DNA from: Symbiodinium natans
Lineage: Eukaryota > Sar > Dinophyceae > Suessiales > Symbiodiniaceae
Assembly (NCBI GenBank): GCA_905221605.1
Contig: CAJNDS010002024.1
Span: 470,763 to 534,762, forward strand
Reading direction: 5' to 3'
DNA length: 64,000 nucleotides
Position 1 is the stretch's first letter. Each line of letters starts with the position of its first letter. The notes under the pieces were generated by a model that did not search any database, was not told the DNA's origin, and saw only the letters and a list, made by a program, of their open reading frames with translations. The translations under genes were made by a program, and so were the position numbers. This document shows, piece by piece, positions 12,162 to 22,500 of this stretch.

Positions 12162-12928
12162 TTGTTGGGCTTCTAACCCTAAACCCTAAACCCTAAACCC
12201 TAAACCCTAAACCCTAAACTGTGTTTCTCAAGTCTTCCACGCCCAGGACGTCCCGGTCCCGGAAGCGTCAGAAGTGTTGTCGCAACTCCAACCCTATACC
12301 CTACACGCTAAACCCTAAACCCTAAACCCTAAACCCTACAACCCTAAACCCTACAACCTGAACACTACACCTGGAGCCTTAAAACGCTAAAGCCTAAACC
12401 CTAAACCGAACTTAAGCCCTAGGGTATGGGCTTCAGTTTGGGCTCAGGCCCACAGAGACCAACACCCTGCAATTCAGGAGAAAGATCCTAAGATCCTATA
12501 TAGTTTTAAGGTCTATAGGTTAATTCAAGGGCATAAGATCCTATGTAGTTAAAGCGGGCTATTGGTGAATTAAAGAGTGTTGGGCTCTCATGAGGGGTTT
12601 AGGGTTTTTCTAGAGTCTGATTTTATGATGATGGGTAGAAATGGGCAGGGTGTTATGTAGGGTAATTAACTATAACAAGAATTGGTTAGAGTCTTTTCAC
12701 CTCCAGGAAACGGAATTTCATCCCTACTACATACCACGAACCGATAAGTAGGGCTTATGAGATTCCAGCGCTGCCGCTGCAGTGCACACGTTGATCTTTT
12801 AGATTACGGGCGCCTCTTCAGTCGGCTAGAAAGCAGCTGCCGGCACATGTGGAATGTCGGTTTGGGGTTCCTGCGTACCAGGTGTAAAGTTGAGGGTCGG
12901 GGTGTAGGGCTTTCGGGATCAGGCTCAT

Positions 12929-13037
12929 CTTGGTAGCCCGCAAAATCTTATGGCAAGGGCACCCGTTTTTGGTGCTGGTTACATTTGTAAAGGCACCCGG
13001 AGCCAAAAGGGCAAAAGGGACCACTGAGCTGCCAAGG
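12929..13037. mobile_element. Hairpin element, family D
   Basis: CTTGGTAGCCC...GAGCTGCCAAG; flanked by GCTCAT and GCTCAG, a probable target duplication that begins with GC. Confidence 0.75.
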
Positions 13038-14107
13038 CTCAGTGAACAACGTCGTAGCCTATCCCCCAACCCCTAAAGCCCTTCTTTTGAGGAGGGACCG
13101 CTGTGCAATTTTCCCTATAACCCAAAACTCCTGAACTTCTGAACCCTCTCTCTCTCTCTCTCCCAGGCACTCGAAACGTTCTAAATCCTAAAACCATACA
13201 TCAACTCCTAAACCCTAAACCCTAAACCCTACGGAACTCCTAAACCCTAAGCCCTAAACCCTACGGATCACTGCGGTTTGTGCCGGCGCTGGAAGTTGAC
13301 GGACGGTCGTTGGTCCGCAATCGGCCCCTGGGCCTTTTCGACGAAGACGCGGTTAGGAGGACTGCAGGGGCTAAACATCGGAGCTTCCAGGACTTGTTGT
13401 TAGGGCTGAGAGTTTAGATAGGGTTGAGGTTTATAGGGTTTAGGGTTTGGGGTTTATAGGGTTTTTAGAGTTGGGGGTCAGGGCTTAGGGTTAATGCGGT
13501 GTTTAGGTTTTAGCGTGGACAATGAGGGTATTTACTGAGTACGACGTCAACCCTAAACCCTGAACCCTAAACTGCAGGCCTGATAGGATGTTAGGAGAGC
13601 ACCCCGTGGGCCCATGAGGGTGTGGGGAGAACATGAGCCGTAAACTTGGAGCCACGATCCCGGGAGTACTAATCCCAAAGGGTCCATGTACCCATGGCGA
13701 GGCACACTCTCTCCAAGGTTAAGGGTTTAGGGTCCATGTACCCACATAGTCAATGCTTGGGCCTCAAAGAGGTTTATATGCAGTAGCTTTCAAGGTACAT
13801 GGATGCGTAAGGATTGTTTTGAGTAAGGTCAACCCTAAACCCTGAACGTGCAAAGCCCAACTCCTCTATAGATCCTCAATCGTACAGAGCTCAGCCTCTA
13901 CGATTGAAAGCCATGGGAACCTTACATTAAACATGGTTTAAGGATGATTAGAGCTGGGATTCCCTTTAGTATACCTTTGGGTCTGGCGAGAAGGACATGC
14001 CAACTTTTTTGAGTTTACTATATGCACCCTAAACCCAAAAGCCCATCAACTAAGCTTTAGAGAAAACCGTACACTGGAAAATCTACCCTCGAGGGTTTCA
14101 ATGGTTC

Positions 14108-14205
14108 TTAGTTGTCCAGTAACCTGGGGGCATTCAAGGTTTGCCTTTGGGATGATAAGGGGATTATATTACCCCAAAAAGGTTACAGGTTACCTACTCT
14201 ACTAC
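14108..14205. mobile_element. Hairpin element, family E
   Basis: TTAGTTGTCCAGTAACCTGG to AAGGTTACAGGTTACCTACT. Confidence 0.72.
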
Positions 14206-14596
14206 CAGGGATTTGAGGTTAACTCTACACTGAATGGGGCTGGAGTCCACAGAAACCGCCGCGCGGCGCTCAGAAGTGCCTGCAGTAGCCGCCGTGGATT
14301 TAGGGCACAGGGCGTGGGAGTTGAAGAATGAAGGGTTTAAGAGCACGGGGTGTGGGAAACCCAGCATCCGAAACCTTGCAAGGAGGGACCTCCACTAGTT
14401 CCCACTAGTTCGAAGTAGAGTCAGAAGGGGCCGAGATTAGGTGGTTTAAGTTAATGCAGAGGCCTGAATAATTGGAATAGGGATTTAGGGAGTTCTTATG
14501 GAATCATAAGGGAATACTATCAGCAACCATTCCGACCCCTACATTAGGTGAACTTCCCGTCGCTAAGATAAGTATAGTAAGGTGGTGCCCTCCTTC

Positions 14597-14738
14597 TACT
14601 TGGAGGTTCACGGTACTTATTAACCAATTATAACTGTACTTATAACCCACTTACAAGCCCCTTAAGTGCCCTAATATGTTTATAAGTGCAGTAATAAGTA
14701 CAGTTATAATTGGTTAATAAGTACCATGAACCTCCAAG
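14597..14738. mobile_element. Hairpin element, family B2
   Basis: Near-perfect 140-bp palindrome with TTAACCAATTATAACTGTAC arms; same subtype at 23748-23872. Confidence 0.85.
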
Positions 14739-16375
14739 AAAGCCACAAATAGGTCTTGAGCTGCCCGGTTGAGACTTGTGCTGCATTCGTCGGCTTGGGA
14801 TTTAGGGTTTAGGTTTTCATTTTCCCTAGGGTTTAGGGTTTAGGGTTTAGGGTTTAGGGTTTAGGGTCATGAAGCTACTCAAGACTAACTACTTGTGAAC
14901 CTTCGAGTGCTGTCGAGGCCCTTTCACCAAGCCCTACTTGGCGGTTCATGGGAACGTATAAGTGGGGTTCAGGGTTTCGGGTTTAGGGCTACTTGGAGGT
15001 TCATGGGTAGTTATAAGTGGGGTTACAAGTAGGGTTACTATAATAACCCTGCTTGTACCTTCCCAGTATGACAAGCCATACAAGCCTTACTCCCTACTTG
15101 AAAGCCCTTCAGGTTACAGGAATTATAAGGGCCCCAAAACGAGGGTTCTAAATCCCTTAACACTACACCCTAAACCCTGGTTTAGGGTTTAGGGTTTAGG
15201 GTTTAAGGGTTTAGGGTTTAGGGTTTAAGGGTTTAAGGGTTTAGGGTTTAGGGCTACTTGGGGCGCCTCCCAGACCCCTACGTCCTGAACCCAAACCCTG
15301 GATGCAGACCTACTTCCCTGGGGCCTTTAAGTAACTGATGACGGTCGCTGCCCACCCTCCACTTCATCCCCAAATCAGGGCAACCCACAATCCAAACTCT
15401 CAGCATTGAAACCCCCAAACCCTACACCTTAAATCCTAAATCCTAAGCCGCTAAACCCAAGCCCCAGGCCTAGAAACGCGAAGCGCTTCGGGTGTAGGGT
15501 CTCGTAATCTGAAATTCAGGCCTGAATTCACGCCTGAACCCCTGAAAAGCAGGGGGCCACCTTTGCACAAAGAGAACTTAAGCCTGCTTTTCATCACCCT
15601 CGGTTTAGGGTTTAGGGTTTAGGGGTTAGGGTTTAGGGTTTAAACGAAACTCTTCTCCTTACAGTCTGCTCCTCGCCCATCACCCAACCCAGAGCATCCA
15701 CACAGTGTGCCTAATTCCTTGCCTGCTGGGTGGGAATGTTCGAAGTGGCGTATAGGGTCGAGGGCTTAGGGTTTAAGCTGTTTTGTTGTGATGAAGGTCT
15801 AGGGTTTAGGCTTGAGGGGTTGAGGCTTGTCCCGAAACTTCGCCGCAGCAGGAAACGAGCAAACCCTAAACCCTAAACCCCTAAACATCCCCCCTGGACC
15901 CCAAAACCCAGAAACCCTGCAGCTGAGCCCCGGGATGGACAATGCCAAATAGGGTTCCGGGTTTACTTCGCCCTTTTAGGGTTTAGGGTTTAGGGTTTAG
16001 GGTTTCCAAACCCTAAACCCTAAACCCGAAACCCGAACCCGCCCAAAGGCACCAAACTCATCAAGCAAAACCGAATGTTCTCTCAGGCCAGCCGCGAGTA
16101 CTGCAGTTGCGACTCCGATCTCTGCATCGCCGGAACTTTCATGGCCTATAGGGTTTAGGGTTTAGGGTTCAGGGTATAGGGTTTAGGGTTTAGGGCTACT
16201 GCTGGATGCACGGCTCAACGCATGCGGGATGGGGTTGTGGCTTGCAGCTTGCTGCTACAGCAGTGCTGCCGGCTGGCACTCTCCTAAAACCCTACCACCC
16301 AACCGTCCCTTTAGGGTTTAGGGTTTTCGGGTTTCGGGTTTAGCCTACAACCGTAAATCCTGGCATCCCAAAACA

Positions 16376-16490
16376 CCTACTTGAAGGTTCTTGGGTAGTT
16401 ATAAGTAGGGTCACAAGTACCCGAATGGGGTGCCAAGTATAGTTACCCAACCTTTAACCCTACTTAGAACTACCTGTGAACCTCCAAGTA
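16376..16490. mobile_element. Hairpin element, family B
   Basis: CTACTTGAAGGTTCTTGGG to CTGTGAACCTCCAAGTA; internal GTTATAAGTAGGG. Confidence 0.75.
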
Positions 16491-16872
16491 CCTCCACCAA
16501 TCTTGCGGGCGGATGGCAGAACCCCCTGAGCCCAAACCCTAAGCCCTAAACCCTAGGCCCAAGAGCAACCCTAAAATAAAGAGGGCACCCTTGCTGTCTT
16601 TAAAAAAGTGCCTAGAAGGGATCTTAAACCCTAAGAACAGGAAGAAGGGTCTGCTCGGGGTCCTAGCCCTAAACCCTAAACCCTAAACCCTAAACCCTAA
16701 ACCCTAAACCCTGGAAAAGGAATGAAGGTATCTTCAGATCTGGGTACCTTCTGTGTAAGGCGCGGAGGTGCGAAGCTAGGGGCCCTTGGTCAAAACGAAG
16801 CTCATGGATCCGTAACACAAAGCTCGGGTTCTCTAATGGCATGAAGCCCGAGAAGCCTAATTAAACCCTGAA

Positions 16873-16945
16873 GGTTTAGGGTTTAGGGTTTAGGGTTTAG
16901 GGTTTAGGGTTTAGGGTTTAGGGTTTAGGGTTTAGGGTTCAGGGT
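16873..16945. repeat. TTTAGGG array
   Basis: About ten heptamers. Confidence 0.95.
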
Positions 16946-17470
16946 GCACGGTTCAGGGTTGAGGATTTGAGGGTTTAGGGAATAGGGCGCGGGCTTCAGG
17001 GAGCCTCGGGAGAGAAAAGGGTGTCAACCGGAGCCTGGAAAACCACCACCCAAACCTCCCCCAAAAAGCTTCAGAGAAGTCCCGAATCTCGCCACTAAGG
17101 CCAGCAAACCCTTTTTTACAGCAGGCCTTGGGGATCCACTTGTGGCCTGAAACCCCGTCCAGAATCCCCCCCTCCCGTAGGGGCTCCAAGTATACCAAAC
17201 AAGACCTACATTGGCGTGTAACAGTCCACAAATTATGCCTCATGTCTAATAGTCTAAGAATAACTCAGCACACCAAGCCCATAACCCTTGACCTAGGAAA
17301 GGAGAGAAAAGGAAGGATCTTACCATACCCCTGAATTTCCTTTCAAGGGTATGCCCAAAGGGTATGTGGAATATTTCTTAGACCATGTGGGGCCATGTTC
17401 AGCCTTCAGGAAAAACCCAATCCCAAACCCTAAACCCTAAACCCATAAACCCTAGACCCCCAATCCGAGC

Positions 17471-17538
17471 CTTCGTCAGGGTGTGAAGCGTCTTGTTGAT
17501 CCTCTCGCACTCGCGGAGCAGCTTCTTGTTCTCCTTGG
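17471..17538 (-). CDS. Putative coiled-coil exon
   Basis: The 68-nt island has acceptor GAACAG and a GC donor. It reads KENKKLLRECERINKTLHTL then TK, with coiled-coil heptad spacing and strong coding character. It may be a further exon of the channel tail or belong to another minus-strand gene; no phase-matched neighbour was found. Confidence 0.45.
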
Positions 17539-18459
17539 CTGTTCGATGAGAAGGGATGGCAGGTGCCCCCTTTTTTGGCAACAAAAACCCTAAACTTTAG
17601 AAATGCCAGGTTTCCGGTCTGTGGGGTAACGCGATGGCAGGCAACTCCGATAATAAGAGGACGCAATGAAAATAACCATGTCCACTGTGGTAGTAGTCCT
17701 AGGACCTTGAATCACGCATACTACATGTTTCCAGGAGCTGAGTACCCAAAAAGCAGCGCAACCCTACCTTCAGCATCTGGTTTTGTCCAACGTCCAGCAA
17801 GCCAAACAACCAAAGCAAAGTGTGTTTTTGACTTTCCCCTTGGTTCTTACAATAAAAAATAAGGCCCTATGTATGTATATACATATATACCCCTTGAGGG
17901 GGTATATAGGGTTTAGGGCTTAAGGGGGTTAAGGGTTTATTGTTTGGGTACCTCATACCCTCATTCCCTAGCCGGCATTGCAGAGGAGAGGCGTGCTGCA
18001 GGACGACCTGAGTGGAGATTGGTCGCCGGCTTTGGGCTTTCCGCGAAGCTCTATGTGCAAAAAACAAAGTTGCAAGGGGCTGGTGTGGGGTTTCGGGTTT
18101 CGGGTTTAGAGTTTAGGGCTTTCTGTTTAGGGTTTAGGGTTGCCTGGAAAAAAGATGAGTTCATCTGGGCATGTTGACTCTTGAAGCAAAGTGCCATCGA
18201 GCACCGTGACTACTTACTGCGTGTAAGTGTATTGTGCTTGGCTTCGGGCTCTGCGCTCTGGTGTCTCCAAAGGTGATCATAAAGGGGTTTAAGGGGGGAC
18301 CCCTAGGAGAGACCCTTACAGTACTCTTATTCCCTTATATAACCTCTGTATATACCTGAATTATATAGTCCCAATCTAGCTAAGTAGCCCCTAAACAACC
18401 CCCTAAAGAACCCCTAAGGTCCCTTTTTGGGTCCCTCCTTTAGTCCCTTGGGAACCTGC

Positions 18460-18519
18460 CTGGGCTGGGTCATGACGTTCTTGCATGTTGCGCGCGCTAC
18501 TATCAAGCCTTGAGAAGCT
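18460..18519 (-). CDS. Probable channel exon, C-terminal helix
   Basis: The 60-nt, phase 0/0 stretch has acceptor CCTAAG and a GC donor. It reads SFSRLDSSARNMQERHD then PAQ, a polar helix of the kind found after the ARAIDL tail. Support is phase and composition only. Confidence 0.55.
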
Positions 18520-19548
18520 CTTAGGGCGAGTGCTGTTAGAATCTGGTTTAGGGTTTAGGGTTTAGGGCCCTTTCCTTGGGCAACGCTTCTGAATCCCTTA
18601 CACTTAAGGACCCCTACTGCGGAACCCCTTAAGGAAGGCAAGGGACCGTGTGAAGCAAGTGTAAGGCTTAGGGCTTGTGAATAAACCCAAAAATATCTGG
18701 TAGGGCTAAACCCTAAACCCTAAACCCTAAACCCTAAACCCTAAACCCTAAACCCTAAACCCTAAACCCTAAACCCTAAACCCTAAACCCTAAACCCTAA
18801 CCTTAGGGAAGCCAGGTCACGAGGTCGATAGCGCGCGCCTGGCCCTTGAGCTGCATCAAGCCCTTGCAAAACTCCGTGATGGTGATCCTTAGCATGTGGG
18901 TTTAGGGTTTAGGGTTTAGGGTTTAGGGTTTAGGGTTTAGGGTTTAGGGTTTAGGGTTTAGGGTTTAGGGTTTAGGGTGCTCCCCTTGTAGTACTGTAAC
19001 AGTCCTTCATAGGGATGAGAGTTCCCCTGATGATAATCCCTACGAAGGAGCTGTTAGTGTAAAGGCGGAGCATCCCAAGCTGAGGGCTCGTAGATCTTCC
19101 CAGAAAGCCCAACGCAAGCAATTTAGGGTTTAGGGAAGCAGCAGACCCCCCCCCCCCCTCCCTCGAATCGCAAAAGTTGCGGGACTCTTCCTGCATAACA
19201 CCGGGGTTATTCAACTCTGGGCTCCCATAAACTAACCCTGAACCCTAAACCCTTTTGCCTAAACCCTAAACCCTATAAACCCTAAACCCTAAACCCTAAA
19301 CCCCAAACCCTAAACCCTAAACCCTACACCACGCCAAACCCTGGTTGAGGAGAAACATCCCTGAACATCGGCTCTCAGGGTAAAATCTTCCTTAAATGGA
19401 TTAGGATCCCAGCGGTTTAGGGCTTTCTTTCAGAAAGAACATAATATACTGGGCCAGCCACATACACTATTCCTGAAGAGGACTCGGCTAAACAGTATGA
19501 GACAATAAAACATGTCCCAAAACCCAGTGCATATAAAAATGAAAATAA

Positions 19549-19579
<31 letters not shown>

Positions 19580-22500
19580 ATGTTTTTTTGTTATTTATAC
19601 ATTGCCGTTTTTGTGTCATGGTTTTGCTAGGGCTTAGGGAATAAGATATCATAAACCCTCCCTGCGGCCTGCGGGGCAAACACGCAAACAGCACCAAACC
19701 AACCACCAAGCTAGCAGAAGGGTGCAGAGATAAGGGGTTTGGGGTGTAGAGGGGTTTAGGGCAAAGTTTAGGGTTTAGGATTAGGGTTTAGGGTTGTAGC
19801 GTTTAGGGTTGTAAGGTTGAGCTTTCCTCTTTTGTCCATGGAACACTCCGTCTCCATCATCCAGGATGTCAAACAAAGGGCCGCAGTCCCTGCACAAGCA
19901 AAACCGGTGGGGCGACGTCGAACAATGACTGAACAAGGAGTCAGGATTTAGGGTTCAGGCAGCCCACATGAGGTTCGGCGCTCCGGTTTAGGGCCTAGGT
20001 CATATGGGCTTTTGCTTATCTGCTTCCTAAAGGGTCCACGACCTAAATTAAATAGTATACGTTTGGGCCCTACCGCTACTACGGAAGGGGCCCCCTTTGA
20101 GGCCCAAGTAGATATACTATGAATACGTATCATATGGGTTTCCGAAATTGCGGCACCTGGGGGTCCCCTATTTTCGTACCCCCAAATACCCTTTGGGCAT
20201 AGCCCAGAACTCCAGGCCAACTAGATCGAACCAGACAGCCAGCACCAGCCTTCCTCCCTACCAGGAATGGATGCGTGGAGGTTCAGGGTTCAGGGTTCAG
20301 GGTTTAGGGTTTAGGGTGGACGGTTTAGGCTTTAGGGTTTAGGGTTTAGGGCTACATCGGTTATGTCCAGGATAAGTATAACCCTACTTCTCACTGCTCC
20401 TGAACCTCCAGGTAGCCATACACCTAAGCCCTAAACCTACTGGGGGGGGGCTTCCCAAAGTAAGGGGTATCGTATTGGAGTCCTTCATGTAAGGGAATCC
20501 TACTATCTGGGGGTCTATATTGAGGGTCCCTTAGTTTTGTAAACCCTCACTTCTAACCCTACCTTTCAAGTAAACAACTTCTGCAGCCTCTGCTGCCACC
20601 CTCGATGTCTTGAATGCCAAGCCCACGTCCCCTCCGCGAATCTGCCCTGTACCCTGAGCCAACTAAGCCGACGAAGCCCCAGAACGAGTTTCGGGTTAGG
20701 GTTTGGGGGTTGGGGGTTTGGGTTTTGGGGGTTAGGGTTTAGGGTTTGGTGTTTAGGATCTTAGGGTTTAGGGTTTAGGGGGGGTGGTGTTTAGGGTTTA
20801 GGGCTCGACTTGACATGATCTGAAGGCCACAGTCCATGTTGCGAACCGAGGCGCCAGTGCCCAGGCTATCAGCCAGGGACTTGACAACCGCGCATACAAA
20901 AAAAAAAAAAAACATGCAGGTTGGGATGTTGCCCCTTATCCTAACAGCCCCTGATCGGGATTATAATAGGGTGTACCAGAATCCCTACTACGGACTGTTA
21001 GTAGAAGGGGGAAGATCCCAACATACAGGCTTCACCGGCAATTTTGACCCTTGAGAGGCACCTTTCCCCCGTCGATCTGGCAGATTTTACACTATAGTAC
21101 ATGGCGGCCAAAATGTTTTGCGGGGTCTGCTAGCTCAAGGATATCCAAGGCATGTAAGGGACATCACGTCAAGCGGTGTCCAAGCATCTCAACTCATGGT
21201 GCAACAGGAGTTCGAGCCCCCGGTGGCATTTTCTCCAGCTGGTTGGGCTTCCACTGGGCTCTCGACCTCGACCAGCTGGCTTTCCACTGACCAACGTGCG
21301 AGCGTAGTTCCGTCATGCTCCTGGGTCAAGAGCTGCCCGTCCGGGAGGCTCAACATGAGGTTGGCGAGGTCGTCTGGGTCTGCTTCCTGTTTCACCCGTT
21401 CACGCAACTCATTCACCGTCATGGCCTGGGAGCAGTTGAGCTTGCACAGCAACTTTCCTGCCATGTTTGTTCCCTCGACGCTGCAGAAGCCACCCTTGCG
21501 TTGTATGTCCAGGGTTACGATCATGTCTAACTTTGGAGGCTTCCTGGTCTTCTGCTCTCGACGACGAAGATATTCCTCTTCTTCCCAGGCCTTATTGTCA
21601 TGATACAATGGATCTCGTTTGGTACCGGCGCAGTAGATCAGAGCCTCGGTCTTTGCACCGCTTTGGCTCGGATCTGTTTTGAACTGTGGTGTTTCATTGG
21701 CAAGGATGCCCATGATGAGGACCCTTCTGGGCAACTTCTCGAAATAGACTCCGTAGTGGGCAGCGGAATCCTTGTGATTCGGCCTAGCTTCATCATCGTA
21801 GTTTTGGAAAATAACCATGCGGCCCGCTTTGGCTGCAATAGTCTGCGCGCAGCTGGCTGAGGGGAAACGAATGCCTCCGACAGCATTAAAGTAAAGTACA
21901 ATGGAAACCGTTGGGACGACTCTTCTGGGATCAGCCTCGCAGGAGCTCTGTCGTGTGAGGTCAAGGAAGCTGAGCTTCTCTGCATTGACATCATCCACAT
22001 TCACATGATCCACGTGAGCATCCTGGCCGCTCGCCCAGACCTCTGAAACCATGAAATGGCTGAATGGCATGGCCGCGGGGATGCCGCAAAGGTCTGAGAT
22101 ACTCCCAAAGACTTCCTGGCAAAGCTCATGTTTGACATCAAAGTCGATGTTTCTCGCCAACAGCTCACGACCATTTGGCTTCTTTACCACTTGGCATTGG
22201 GCGGTGCCATCCTCGAACGCATTGTTGACCATCGCCACAAACTCCACTGGAAGGCAGCCATCGACTACCCAAATCTTGGGATCGCTAGATACCATTGTCG
22301 CGGCACTTGCCATGGCTGAGATTGACCACACCTATTCAAGAATACCCTAAACCCTAAACCCTAACCGAACTAACTAGGCAGACAAAGGGAAAAAAGGGCG
22401 CCCTTTGTGATCCTCAAGGCTGGGGGTTAGGATGTTGTTTCCCCTCATACTAACCGTCCTTACTAGGGCTCATGAAAGGGGGTACTCTAACCGGGTTTGG

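Larger units (their letters stand above)
11000..17400. other. Repeat mosaic with exon-like islands
   Basis: As in the left end. Exon-like islands include 13262-13417, 15440-15604 (minus), 15665-15766 (plus, strong pyrimidine-rich acceptor) and 16032-16150. Strand is ambiguous for most. Confidence 0.45.

Noticed and set aside
21118-22350. Several plus-strand open frames opposite dioxygenase copy 1 (and the same opposite copy 2)
   Set aside because: They are antisense shadows of a strongly conserved minus-strand gene.
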